From JBELHR01 sp049606855 (GTDB lineage: Bacteria; Bacteroidota; Bacteroidia; Flavobacteriales; Flavobacteriaceae): 64,000 nucleotides of DNA. How positions within the stretch are numbered: the stretch's first letter is position 1; every line of letters begins with the position of its first letter. The stretch is taken from contig JBMYVY010000004.1 in assembly GCA_049606855.1 (NCBI GenBank), positions 178,729 to 242,728 of the forward strand. The letters are read 5' to 3'. Both the position numbers and the translations under genes were made by a program. Below the pieces are notes generated by a model. The model made no database searches, was not told the origin of the DNA, and saw only the letters and a list, made by a program, of their open reading frames with translations. This document shows, in pieces, positions 8,738-18,060 of this stretch.

Positions 8738-10533
8738 TGGCAGACATTATTAAATTATTGCCTTCACACGTTGCAAATCAAATTGCAGCAGGTGAAGTAG
8801 TTCAGCGACCAGCTTCGGTCGTAAAAGAATTATTAGAAAATTCTATCGATGCAGGAGCGAGTAAAATAGAATTGAGGATAAAGGACGCTGGACGCACCTT
8901 GATACAAATTTTGGACAACGGAAAAGGAATGAGTCCTACCGACGCAAAACAAGCCTTCGCAAGACACGCGACCTCCAAAATAAATAAGGCAGAGGACCTA
9001 TTTAACCTACATACCAAGGGATTTAGAGGAGAGGCTTTAGCTTCCATAGCTGCTGTAGCTCAAGTAGAAATGCAGACCAAACTCCATGAAGCAGAACTCG
9101 GTACAAAAATTCAAATAGCAGGTAGTTCGGAAATTGATGATCACGAGCAAGTTCTATGTAGCAACGGAACTCAGATAGCGGTAAAAAACTTGTTTTTTAA
9201 CATCCCTGCGAGAAGAAATTTCTTGAAATCTAATCAAGTAGAATTTAGACATATTAATGATGACTTTACAAGGGTGGCACTGGCACATCCCAAAATTAAC
9301 TTCTCATTATTCCACAACGACTCCCCCATTTTTCAACTTGCTTCAGGTAATTTAAGACAACGAATCGTCGCTATCCTCGGAAGTAAAATAGATGAAAACT
9401 TAGTTCCAATTAAAGAAAACACGGATGTAGTAAGCGTCAATGGCTTCGTGACCAAGGCGGAACAATCCAAAAAAAGAAGAGGAGAACAATTTTTCTTTGT
9501 CAATGGGCGTTTTATAAAAAGCTCTTATTTAAACCATGCAATTGTATCTGCCTATGAGGGACTCTTGCAAAATGGCCAGCATCCGAGTTATTTTCTGTTT
9601 CTGGAAATACCACCAAGTCAAATAGACATTAATATACATCCAACCAAAACAGAAATAAAATTCGAAAATGAACAAGTTGTTTATGCAATATTAAAGGCAG
9701 CTGTGAAACACAGTTTGGGGCAATTTGCAGTTAGCCCGAGCCTTGATTTTGACCGTGATGCAAGTCTAGATGTAGATTATCAAACTGCGACAACACCGAG
9801 CAAAAGCTATACAACACCTAAAATTGAGGTCAACCCCGATTTTAATCCATTTAAAACGACGTATACCCCACCTCCAAAGAAAGAAGCTGAATGGGAGTCT
9901 CTGTATACAGAGATAAAAATTGAACCCGAACAAAGCTCAGTTCAAGAAATCAATTTTGAGGAAAGTACTCCATCGGTACAATCTATGCAGATAAAGAATA
10001 AGTATATTCTAGGTACTATTAAGTCTGGCGCGGTTTTAATCAATCAAAACCTTGCCCATCAACGCATACTTTATGAAGCGTTTTTGATGAGCATGACTAT
10101 AAATGAAGTCCCCTCACAGCAATTGCTTTTTCCTGTCACCTTGTCATTTTCTAATCAAGAATTTCAAGATTTAAAACAAATGCGTTCTGATTTAGAATCT
10201 GCAGGATTTGTTTTTCAAGTCTTTGAAAAAGAAGGAATTGAAGTAAGTGGGATTCCAAACCACATCTCTGAAAGTCAAATAGCAATAGTTTTGGAACAAT
10301 TATTGGACGATTTAAAACTTCACGGAGTACAAGAAAATTTTGGCACATTTGATTTAATGGCCCAATCCTTTGCAAAAAGTATGGCGATTAAATCTGGTGT
10401 GAGACTCAAGACTGAAGAAATCACTAATTTAGTAGACCAATTATTTGCTTGCAAGGAAGCCAGCTTAGCTCCAAATGGAAAAAAAACCTATGTAGTTCTT
10501 GATACCGGACTACTGGAAAAATTACTGAACTAA
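8737..10533 (+). CDS. mutL: DNA mismatch repair protein MutL
   Basis: A 599-residue protein. The N-terminal GHKL ATPase is intact: ELLENSIDAGA near 31-41, DNGKGM near 60, ATSKI and GFRGEALASI near 96. A variable linker (about 350-420) precedes the C-terminal dimerisation domain. In that domain the endonuclease DQHA-x2-E-x4-E motif reads NQNLAHQRILYE, and no CPHGRP segment follows, so metal-dependent nicking may be absent. MutL couples MutS recognition to strand removal. The start at 8737 overlaps the previous stop; an earlier TTG-type reading was rejected. Confidence 0.95.
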   Translation: MADIIKLLPSHVANQIAAGEVVQRPASVVKELLENSIDAGASKIELRIKDAGRTLIQILDNGKGMSPTDAKQAFARHATSKINKAEDLFNLHTKGFRGEALASIAAVAQVEMQTKLHEAELGTKIQIAGSSEIDDHEQVLCSNGTQIAVKNLFFNIPARRNFLKSNQVEFRHINDDFTRVALAHPKINFSLFHNDSPIFQLASGNLRQRIVAILGSKIDENLVPIKENTDVVSVNGFVTKAEQSKKRRGEQFFFVNGRFIKSSYLNHAIVSAYEGLLQNGQHPSYFLFLEIPPSQIDINIHPTKTEIKFENEQVVYAILKAAVKHSLGQFAVSPSLDFDRDASLDVDYQTATTPSKSYTTPKIEVNPDFNPFKTTYTPPPKKEAEWESLYTEIKIEPEQSSVQEINFEESTPSVQSMQIKNKYILGTIKSGAVLINQNLAHQRILYEAFLMSMTINEVPSQQLLFPVTLSFSNQEFQDLKQMRSDLESAGFVFQVFEKEGIEVSGIPNHISESQIAIVLEQLLDDLKLHGVQENFGTFDLMAQSFAKSMAIKSGVRLKTEEITNLVDQLFACKEASLAPNGKKTYVVLDTGLLEKLLN

Positions 10534-10543
10534 AATTTTAAAT

Positions 10544-11272
10544 ATGAATAGATTTACCGATGCTATTAAACACCTGATTATCATAAATGTCATTTTGTTT
10601 TTGGCAAATCAGGTCATGAATAATGCGTTAACTCCAGCGTTGGCTCTTTGGTATCCAACTAATCCAAATTTTGGTTACTGGCAGTTTGTATCACATATGT
10701 TTATGCACGGTAGTTTTACCCATATTTTGTTTAATATGTATGCCCTTTGGGCCTTTGGTAGCCCTTTGGAACAAATGTGGGGAACTAAGAAGTTTCTCTT
10801 CTTTTATTTCTCTGCAGGACTTGGGGCTGGACTTATTTATACCGGTGTAAATTATTACCAATTCAATCAGGTTTATGAGGTATTGGTTCAAAATAGTTGG
10901 TCGAGTAGTGAAATCCAAGATTTATTAATGACTGGGCAGTATCAAATAAATAGAATTGGTGACTTAAGTGGTGGCGATCTTCAAAATTTTTATCAAATTT
11001 TTCACACTCCAGCTGTTGGAGCCTCAGGGGCTATTTATGGAATTTTAGTGGCTTTCGGATTTGCTTTTCCAAATGCAAAATTGGCGCTTATCTTCTTCCC
11101 AGTCCCTATAGCGGCAAAGTACTTTATTCCTTTAATCATCTTAGGTGATTTGTTTTTTGGAATCTCCGGAGCCAATACAGGAACTGCTCATTTTGCACAT
11201 ATTGGAGGAGCTCTGATTGGATTCTTAATCATGAAATATTGGCAAAATAATCAATTCTCTCGTTGGGATTAA
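10544..11272 (+). CDS. Rhomboid-family intramembrane serine protease (first of two)
   Basis: A 242-residue membrane protein with six predicted helices. The catalytic Ser is in GASGAIYG (Ser161) and the catalytic His in AHFAHIGGA (His219). HMFMHGSFTHILFNM is the conserved helix-2 region. Rhomboids cut substrate transmembrane helices; the substrate here is unknown. An insertion of about 45 residues between helices 3 and 4 is polar. It starts 10 bases after mutL and precedes a second rhomboid. Confidence 0.9.
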   Translation: MNRFTDAIKHLIIINVILFLANQVMNNALTPALALWYPTNPNFGYWQFVSHMFMHGSFTHILFNMYALWAFGSPLEQMWGTKKFLFFYFSAGLGAGLIYTGVNYYQFNQVYEVLVQNSWSSSEIQDLLMTGQYQINRIGDLSGGDLQNFYQIFHTPAVGASGAIYGILVAFGFAFPNAKLALIFFPVPIAAKYFIPLIILGDLFFGISGANTGTAHFAHIGGALIGFLIMKYWQNNQFSRWD

Positions 11273-11285
11273 TTATATTAGTTTC

Positions 11286-12134
11286 ATGAGTGCTTTTAAA
11301 GATCAAATAAAGTTAAATTTCCAAAAAGGCAATGGGGTGCAAAAATTGATATATATCAATATTGCATGTTTTGTAATTCCATTAATAATCGGCCTATTTG
11401 AATTCATCTTTGGCTCAAGTTCAAATCTTATCTATGATTGGTTTGCGCTCGATAGCAATTGGTCAGTATTTTTAACCAGGCCATGGACTATAATTAGTTA
11501 TGGGTTTTTACACGCCTCTTTTGTTCACTTGTTATTAAACATGATTGTTCTGTTTTATATAGGGAACTTATTTTTAGAATACTTCACCACCAAACAACTT
11601 TATAATTTCTATTTACTAGGTACCTTATTTGGTGGATTAATGTTCTTGATGTTTTACAACTTTAGTCCGAATAACAATTACCCTGGGGGATCTATTTTAG
11701 TTGGCGCCTCAGCAGGAGTAACAGCGATATTTATTGGGATTGCTACCTATATTCCGAACTATGCGATTCGTTTGATGTTTGTAGGCTATGTCAAACTTTG
11801 GATTCTTGCATTAATATGGGTAGGCCTCGACCTCATCCAACTTTCTGACTCCAATACAGGAGGACATCTGGCCCATTTAGGAGGGGCCCTATTTGGGTTT
11901 CTATACATGAAAGCCTACCAAGGAGGAACAATTTCGCTTGGATTGAAAAAATGGTTTAAGTTTGAAAAAACCAACCTTAAAACGGTTCATAAAAACACAA
12001 CTAAATCCTCAAAAGCAAAACCGTCAAAAAACGATCAAGATCGTGTCAATATCATTTTAGAAAAAATTGGTAAGTCAGGATATGATTCTTTGAGTAAGGA
12101 GGAAAAAGAATTTTTATTTAAACAAGGGAATTGA
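11286..12134 (+). CDS. Rhomboid-family intramembrane serine protease with C-terminal tail (second of two)
   Basis: A 282-residue rhomboid with catalytic Ser142 (GASAGV) and His197 (HLAHLGGA), and the helix-2 motif HASFVHLLLNM. Beyond the membrane core is a basic linker and a tail ending in a short helical unit (RVNIILEKIGKSGYDSLSKEE). That tail occurs in other Bacteroidota rhomboids. It differs enough from its neighbour to be an old paralog. The stop overlaps the TTG start of the next gene. Confidence 0.88.
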   Translation: MSAFKDQIKLNFQKGNGVQKLIYINIACFVIPLIIGLFEFIFGSSSNLIYDWFALDSNWSVFLTRPWTIISYGFLHASFVHLLLNMIVLFYIGNLFLEYFTTKQLYNFYLLGTLFGGLMFLMFYNFSPNNNYPGGSILVGASAGVTAIFIGIATYIPNYAIRLMFVGYVKLWILALIWVGLDLIQLSDSNTGGHLAHLGGALFGFLYMKAYQGGTISLGLKKWFKFEKTNLKTVHKNTTKSSKAKPSKNDQDRVNIILEKIGKSGYDSLSKEEKEFLFKQGN

Positions 12135-13126
12135 AAAAATTCATCTTTGCAATCAATATAGTTTTTGGCACAATACTACTTTTGGCCTATGCTCTACCCT
12201 TTATTCCACCGGGTACATTTCCTGTTTTATCTGTATTGAGTCTAGGGTTTCCAGTAATTGTAATTATTAACATCGCTTTTTTGATTTACTGGCTATTGAG
12301 CACGGATAAACGACTTTTCTTGTCTCTGTTTTTATTTATTCTTGGGCTGCCCTATGCTTCTCGATTTATTCAATTCAACAAACAAACGGAAAAAAGCACA
12401 AATGAACAGAGCATTAATCTCTTGTCTTATAACGTTCGTTTATTTAATCTTTACGGTTGGGAAAACGACCAAAACACGGATTTAAGAATGTACGATTTTA
12501 TCGAACAAACTGATCCAGACATTCTTGCACTTCAAGAATTTTACGATGATCCGAAAATTGTCATTGAATATCCATTCCATTATAAAAAAATGCAAGGATC
12601 AGCCAATAAGGTTGGGCAAATCATTTATAGCAAATTTCCAATAATCAAAGCAGGCAGTATGGATTTCGAGGATACCGCTAACAATGCCATCTATGCCGAT
12701 CTAAAAATTAACAAGGATACTGTTAGAATTTATAATATCCATTTAGAATCACTCAGGATTTCTCCAAACAAAACTAAGGTGGACAATAGGCTGTTTCGCC
12801 GTTTAGAAAGAGGTTTTAGCAAACAAGAAGATCAGGTCAATCAAATCTTAGCACATGCCAAATTAACCGCTTACAAGACCATTTTCACTGGAGATTTTAA
12901 TAACACGGCCTTTTCCTATACCTATCAAAAACTAAAGTCAGATAAAATTGATGCTTTCATTGAAGAAGGACAAGGCATCGGAAGGTCATTTAACTTCCCA
13001 TTACCGCTGCGAATAGATTTCAGTTTATTTGATGAAAATAGTTTCCAAATAATTCGATACAAGCAACATCAAGCCTTGACATACTCCGACCACTACCCTA
13101 TTCAAACCTGGTTTAAGGTAAATTAA
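12131..13126 (+). CDS. Membrane-anchored endonuclease/exonuclease/phosphatase family protein
   Basis: A 331-residue protein. The first 90 residues hold about three hydrophobic helices; the rest is an EEP domain with LLSYNVRLFN, ALQEFY, YNIHLES, TGDFNN and a final SDHYPI, which supply the metal and catalytic residues. Members include nucleases and phospholipid or phosphatase enzymes, so substrate is open. The start appears to be TTG at 12131, overlapping the rhomboid stop as TTGA; no ATG gives the full membrane region. Its 3' end overlaps the convergent solute-binding gene by 14 bases. Confidence 0.82.
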   Translation: MKKFIFAINIVFGTILLLAYALPFIPPGTFPVLSVLSLGFPVIVIINIAFLIYWLLSTDKRLFLSLFLFILGLPYASRFIQFNKQTEKSTNEQSINLLSYNVRLFNLYGWENDQNTDLRMYDFIEQTDPDILALQEFYDDPKIVIEYPFHYKKMQGSANKVGQIIYSKFPIIKAGSMDFEDTANNAIYADLKINKDTVRIYNIHLESLRISPNKTKVDNRLFRRLERGFSKQEDQVNQILAHAKLTAYKTIFTGDFNNTAFSYTYQKLKSDKIDAFIEEGQGIGRSFNFPLPLRIDFSLFDENSFQIIRYKQHQALTYSDHYPIQTWFKVN

Positions 13127-14714
13127 TCTTTTTCACTTTCCTCAAATCTAGCATATTCACCCCATTGATTTCCATATTCACAACAGATTTAGGAATCAAT
13201 CGAACCACCTGGTCATAATATAGGGTAATCACCGGTAAATCTCGACTAATTTGATTATTCAGCTCGCTATAAGACATTCTCCTTGCCTCATCTTGAGTCA
13301 TTCGAATTGCCTTTTCATAGAGTCGGTCATAACTCAAGTTGGAATAATGTGTATAATTTGGTCCATTTGGTGCGAAATTTGAAGAATAAAACAGTGACAA
13401 ATAATTTTCGGCATCTGGATAATCGGCGATCCAACTTGCCCTAAAGACATCTAATTTATTAGTCGCTTTACTTTGTTTCAAGGCAGAAGGTGAAAGCACC
13501 TCAACTTGAGCATCAATCCCGAGATCCTGCCATTGTCTTTGAATAAACTCACACAAATCAAGATACTGAGAATTCGTGGCAATCTTAAAACTTATGTCCA
13601 ATCCAGGATGCTCTTCTTTCAACTCATCTATCAACCTTCTGGCTTCTACTGGATCATAATCATAGACCACTTGTTCGTTAAAGGAAGGCAACCCTTTTGG
13701 AATGAACCCTTGTAAAGCAGGGGAACCTACATTATTTCTAAGGTATTTCATCATCTGCTTTCGGTCAAAACCAATATTCATTGCTTGTCTTAACTCGGGG
13801 TACTTCACAAACAAATCAAGTTCCATATTTAGCCCCAAATATTCCGTGTTTAAAAATGGACCTTTAAGTAGTTTATAATTTTCTTTGTAGCGTTCTTGAA
13901 GTTCTCCATTCAAGTTCAAGATTTCATCTTTATACGAAGGATCTAAACCAGAAAGCATATCCAAATCCCCTTGCAATAAAGCCATGAATTCCGCTTGCTT
14001 ATCTCCAAGAAAATTAACAGCAACGGCATCCAAATAAGGCAACTGATTTCCAAGCTCATCCTTTTCGTGATAATGATCATTTTTCACCAAAACCAATTTC
14101 ACATTTTCACTCCAAACCTTAAACTTAAAAGGCCCAGTACCTATTGGGTTTCGTCCGAAATCACTACCGTAATAGGCTACAATTTCACGGGGAACTATCG
14201 AGCAATATTTCATACCCAATAAGGATAAAAACGGCGGAAAAACTTCTTTGAGTTCAATTTCCAAATGCAAAGGACCAACAACCTTTATTGATCGAATACC
14301 GGAAACAACCCATGCCCCAGGAGCTCCTAATTCATTTGATTTAAGACGTTCTAAAGAATATTTTACATCCTGAGCATTTAACGCCCTACCTACACCATTT
14401 ACAAATTGGGGATGGTCGTGAAAATAAATACTGTCTTTCAACTTAAAAGAATAGGTCAACCCATCGGAACTAATTTCCCATGATTCCGCCAAGTCCGACT
14501 GAACTTGGAGGTTTTCATCCAGTCTAACCAAACCATTAAACAGTTGATTACTCGCCCAGATATGGGCTTGATTCTTTGAAAATGCCGGATCAAGAGTCGA
14601 AATATTTGAATATTCATTATATCGAAATACCTGCCGATTTTCTTTATCTGATTTTTTCTCTCCACAGGAAGCCAAAACCACAAACAGCAATAAAACTAAG
14701 CTCTTAATTCTCAT
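13113..14714 (-). CDS. ABC transporter substrate-binding lipoprotein (oligopeptide/SBP_bac_5 family)
   Basis: A 533-residue lipoprotein (VVLASC lipobox) with the SBP_bac_5 fold used for di- and oligopeptides and similar ligands. Typical segments are NISTLDPAFSKNQAH near the N-terminus, LAESWEISSDGLTYSFKL split here as LAESWEISSDG and YSFKL, NPIGTGPFKF, and SWIADYPDAENYL. No permease or ATPase gene lies next to it. The ATG at 14714 was preferred over a GTG 27 bases upstream because it gives a normal lipoprotein signal. Transcribed alone and divergently from mtaB. Confidence 0.88.
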   Translation of the reverse strand: MRIKSLVLLLFVVLASCGEKKSDKENRQVFRYNEYSNISTLDPAFSKNQAHIWASNQLFNGLVRLDENLQVQSDLAESWEISSDGLTYSFKLKDSIYFHDHPQFVNGVGRALNAQDVKYSLERLKSNELGAPGAWVVSGIRSIKVVGPLHLEIELKEVFPPFLSLLGMKYCSIVPREIVAYYGSDFGRNPIGTGPFKFKVWSENVKLVLVKNDHYHEKDELGNQLPYLDAVAVNFLGDKQAEFMALLQGDLDMLSGLDPSYKDEILNLNGELQERYKENYKLLKGPFLNTEYLGLNMELDLFVKYPELRQAMNIGFDRKQMMKYLRNNVGSPALQGFIPKGLPSFNEQVVYDYDPVEARRLIDELKEEHPGLDISFKIATNSQYLDLCEFIQRQWQDLGIDAQVEVLSPSALKQSKATNKLDVFRASWIADYPDAENYLSLFYSSNFAPNGPNYTHYSNLSYDRLYEKAIRMTQDEARRMSYSELNNQISRDLPVITLYYDQVVRLIPKSVVNMEINGVNMLDLRKVKKINLP

Positions 14715-14751
14715 AAGTTTAGAGATTCTTTTTCTAGACACAAATATTTCG

Positions 14752-14759
14752 TAAATTTG
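14752..14759 (+). promoter_or_regulatory. -7 box TAAATTTG for the mtaB operon
   Basis: TAAATTTG fits TAnnTTTG, 20 bases before the mtaB ATG. A TTG at -33 is not clear. Confidence 0.55.
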
Positions 14760-14779
14760 CAGGCCTTAAATGTACAAGA

Positions 14780-16102
14780 ATGACAGCACAAAAAAAAGTA
14801 GCCTTTCACACCCTTGGGTGCAAATTAAATTTTTCAGAGACTTCCACAATTGCTAGAAGTTTTGAAAAGGAAGGTTTTGAGCGCATAGAGTTTGATGAAA
14901 AAGCAGACATCTATGTAATAAATACTTGTTCAGTGACCGAAAATGCAGACAAGAGGTTCAGTTCTGTAGTTAAATCTGCGCTAAAATTGAATCCTGATGC
15001 TTTTTTAGTTGCTGTTGGATGTTACGCTCAACTTAAACCAGAAACCTTAGCTAAGGTCGATGGTGTTGATTTAGTCCTCGGAGCTACAGAAAAATTTAAG
15101 GTTACTGATTACTTAAATGATCTGTCTAAAAATGACATGGGAGAAGTTCATTCTTGTGAAATTGAAGATGCTAATTTCTATGTTGGTTCCTATTCAATTG
15201 GTGATCGAACAAGGGCCTTTTTAAAAGTCCAGGATGGATGTGATTACAAATGTACCTATTGTACGATTCCATTGGCACGTGGAATATCTCGATCTGACAC
15301 CTTGGAAAATGTTTTGAAAAATGCAGCCGAAATTTCCTCAAAAGACATAAAGGAAATTGTTCTGACTGGAGTAAATATAGGTGACTATGGAAAAGGAGAG
15401 TTTGGAAATAAAAAACACGAGCATACTTTTTTGGATTTAGTCAAAAAATTAGATGATGTTGAAGGAATTGCACGTGTTAGAATTTCTTCAATTGAACCAA
15501 ATCTACTGAAAAACGAAACGATTGATTTTGTGTCAAATTCCTCGAGTTTCGTGCCTCATTTTCACATTCCACTTCAAAGTGGATCCAATAAGATTTTGAA
15601 GAAAATGAAACGCAGGTACTTGCGCGAACTATATGTGGATAGAATTAATCACGTAAAAAGGGTTATGCCCGATGCTTGCATCGGAGTTGATGTGATCGTT
15701 GGTTTCCCGGGAGAGACCGATGAAGACTTCTTGGATACTTATACTTTTTTAAGCGATCTTGATATTTCCTATTTACACGTATTTACTTACTCGGAAAGAG
15801 CCAATACTGAGGCAGCTGAAATGCCGGATGCCGTTCCTGCAGAAGTTAGGAAGAAAAGATCCAAAATGCTTAGAGGATTGTCTGTAAAAAAGAGAAGAGC
15901 TTTTTACGAAAGTCAATTAGGTAAAAAGAAAACTGTTCTTTTTGAATACGAAAACAAGAATGGGTTTATTCACGGGTTTACAGAAAATTATATTAAGGTT
16001 AAAACTGAGTTTAAACCAGAATTAGTAAATTCACTTCAACAAGTAAAATTAGAAAACATCGATCAAGATGGGTTGGTTGAAGTAAGTTTTGTAAATGAAT
16101 AA
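14780..16102 (+). CDS. mtaB: tRNA t6A37 methylthiotransferase MtaB
   Basis: A 440-residue radical-SAM enzyme that adds a methylthio group to t6A37 of tRNAs. The N-terminal UPF0004 domain has its [4Fe-4S] cysteines at 14, 50 and 81, with TLGCKLNFSET typical of MtaB rather than MiaB or RimO. The radical-SAM cluster is C154-x3-C158-x2-C161, followed by IPLARG. HIPLQSGSNKILKKMKRRY and VGFPGETDEDF are also present. A short TRAM-like C-terminus follows. It heads an operon with the next gene overlapping by 8 bases. Confidence 0.95.
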   Translation: MTAQKKVAFHTLGCKLNFSETSTIARSFEKEGFERIEFDEKADIYVINTCSVTENADKRFSSVVKSALKLNPDAFLVAVGCYAQLKPETLAKVDGVDLVLGATEKFKVTDYLNDLSKNDMGEVHSCEIEDANFYVGSYSIGDRTRAFLKVQDGCDYKCTYCTIPLARGISRSDTLENVLKNAAEISSKDIKEIVLTGVNIGDYGKGEFGNKKHEHTFLDLVKKLDDVEGIARVRISSIEPNLLKNETIDFVSNSSSFVPHFHIPLQSGSNKILKKMKRRYLRELYVDRINHVKRVMPDACIGVDVIVGFPGETDEDFLDTYTFLSDLDISYLHVFTYSERANTEAAEMPDAVPAEVRKKRSKMLRGLSVKKRRAFYESQLGKKKTVLFEYENKNGFIHGFTENYIKVKTEFKPELVNSLQQVKLENIDQDGLVEVSFVNE

Positions 16103-16760
16103 AATCCATGTTTTTCTGCTTCCTGGACTTGGAGCAAACACAAAAATATTTGAGCGGTTAAATTGGCCAGAATTTGTGGAACTGCATCCTTTAGAATGGC
16201 GCATTCCCGAATCCATGGACGAATCGCTTAACTCCTATGCAAAAAGAATAGGAAAATCCATCGAGGAGTACCATAATGTAGTTTTATTAGGAGTTTCCTT
16301 CGGAGGAGTCATGGTTCAAGAAATTGCAAAGATTTACCCAGTCAAACAGGTAATCCTTATCAGCAGTATCAAATCAAAACACGAACTCCCTCCTTCTCTA
16401 AAGTTTTTTAAAGAAACCAAACTATACAAGTTATTTCCCGCAAAACAGCTGAACCTAATTGAGAAGTTCGCTTTAAAGTTTAGCAAAGGAAAAACTCGAG
16501 AACGAATCAGTTTTTACGATTACTATTTGGATAAACGAAATCCTCTTTACCTCAACTGGAGTATTGAACAAATCATGAATTGGGATCAAGATAAACCTGA
16601 AAATAACATTACTCATCTACAGGGAAGTAAAGATGAAATTTTCCCGGTAAAATATCTAAATGATTATCAAGAGATTAAAGGTGGAGATCATGCAATGGTT
16701 TTGATCAAAGCAAAAAAAATATCAACTATTCTCGACAAAGTGCTTCATAAAATGCGCTAA
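16095..16760 (+). CDS. Alpha/beta hydrolase
   Basis: A 221-residue cytoplasmic alpha/beta hydrolase. The oxyanion segment FLLPGLGANT, nucleophile elbow GVSFGG (Ser near 76), acid in GSKDEIFP and His in GGDHAMV form a plausible triad. Substrate is unknown. The ATG lies inside the last codons of mtaB. Confidence 0.8.
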   Translation: MNKIHVFLLPGLGANTKIFERLNWPEFVELHPLEWRIPESMDESLNSYAKRIGKSIEEYHNVVLLGVSFGGVMVQEIAKIYPVKQVILISSIKSKHELPPSLKFFKETKLYKLFPAKQLNLIEKFALKFSKGKTRERISFYDYYLDKRNPLYLNWSIEQIMNWDQDKPENNITHLQGSKDEIFPVKYLNDYQEIKGGDHAMVLIKAKKISTILDKVLHKMR

Positions 16761-16792
16761 AATCCCTAATTTTAACTCAAACACTTAGGGAT

Positions 16793-17686
16793 ATGAAAAG
16801 ATTGGGAATTTTAGGCGCAGGCCTTTTTGGCTTGTTTGCAATGGTGTATTTATTTGTTAATGCAAAAGAATTTAATGATAAAAGAACTTCTGATGCCTAT
16901 CAAATTAAAGCGATAAAAATCCCCGACTACCTGAGTTTTGCCGATGAAAGGGTTCCTTTAGAAAAGGAAGATGTAAAAGAGCGAGTTGATAGAGAATTCC
17001 TTGTCAATACTTATTGGCAGTCAAACGCTTTATTGTTGATTAAAAGATCCAACAAATATTTCCCCGTTATAGAGCCCATTTTAAAGGAATATGGCGTTCC
17101 TGAAGATTTCAAGTATTTAGCGGTAATTGAATCTGGACTTCAAAATGTTAGTTCTCCTGCGGGTGCCAAAGGTTTTTGGCAAATAATGAAAGGAACGGCA
17201 AGAGATCATAAATTGGAAGTCAATGCTAACGTAGATGAGAGATACAATTTAGAACTTTCTACACGGGCAGCTTGTGAGTACTTATTAAAGCAAAAAGAAC
17301 GTTTTGGATCATGGACTTTGGCAGCAGCTTCATATAATGTGGGACCTAATGGACTCAATAGAAGAATGAAACAACAGCAAGTCGAGGATTATTACAATCT
17401 TCTTTTGCCAGATGAAACACAGAGGTATTTGCCTCGAATAGTGGCGGTAAAAGCAATTTTAGAGTCTCCAGAGACTTATGGCTTCATTTATGACCAAGAA
17501 GATCTATACGAACTTCCTGAACTCAATAAAATTGAAGTCGATACTGCGATTGTAAATTTAGCTCAATTCTCAAAAGACTTAAATATCAACTACAAAGAAT
17601 TAAAACTGTACAATCCTTGGCTCAGAGAAAACAAACTCAATAATGCCAGTAGAAAACAGTATGAAATTTTGATTCCAAGTCCTTAA
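16793..17686 (+). CDS. Lytic transglycosylase, SLT domain (MltD/MltE-like)
   Basis: A 297-residue exported protein with an N-terminal membrane or signal segment at 5-23. The SLT domain spans about 100-225, with catalytic Glu113 in VIESGLQN, GAKGFWQIM, and AAASYNVGPNGL. The C-terminal 60 residues resemble a LysM-like wall-binding unit (YKELKLYNPWL, YEILIPSP). The enzyme cleaves the MurNAc-GlcNAc bond to give 1,6-anhydro ends. The stop shares a base with the TauE start (TAATG). Confidence 0.88.
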   Translation: MKRLGILGAGLFGLFAMVYLFVNAKEFNDKRTSDAYQIKAIKIPDYLSFADERVPLEKEDVKERVDREFLVNTYWQSNALLLIKRSNKYFPVIEPILKEYGVPEDFKYLAVIESGLQNVSSPAGAKGFWQIMKGTARDHKLEVNANVDERYNLELSTRAACEYLLKQKERFGSWTLAAASYNVGPNGLNRRMKQQQVEDYYNLLLPDETQRYLPRIVAVKAILESPETYGFIYDQEDLYELPELNKIEVDTAIVNLAQFSKDLNINYKELKLYNPWLRENKLNNASRKQYEILIPSP

Positions 17687-18060
17687 TGAAAATGTCTGTA
17701 ACTAGCGTATTAATTTTGATGCTTATTGGCTTATTAGCCGGATATTTAAGTGGACTTGTCGGTGTAGGCGGAGGAATATTAATGGTTCCTTTATTCATTT
17801 TCTTTTTGGGCTACAGTCAATACCAAGCTCAAGGCATGAGCTTAGCCGTAATGCTCCCTCCTGTAACTTTTATGGCAGTGTACAATTACAACAAAGCTGG
17901 TGCTATAGATTGGAAAATGGCATTAGTGGTTTCCGCACTTTTTGTAGTCGGCGGATTTCTAGGTTCTAAAACAGCACTTTCAATCGACCAACAACAACTA
18001 AAAAAAGTTTTTGGTGGCATCATGTTAATTGTTGCCTTAAAAATGATTTTTGGAAAGTAG
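17686..18060 (+). CDS. Half-size TauE/SafE-family membrane permease
   Basis: A 124-residue protein with four hydrophobic helices and the family motif GLVGVGGGILMVPLF near residue 22. Full TauE/SafE proteins are about 250 residues with two repeats; this has only one, so it may work as a dimer. The family exports sulfite, sulfoacetate or similar anions. It is coupled to the lytic transglycosylase and its 3' end overlaps the convergent NMO gene by 24 bases. Confidence 0.82.
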   Translation: MKMSVTSVLILMLIGLLAGYLSGLVGVGGGILMVPLFIFFLGYSQYQAQGMSLAVMLPPVTFMAVYNYNKAGAIDWKMALVVSALFVVGGFLGSKTALSIDQQQLKKVFGGIMLIVALKMIFGK

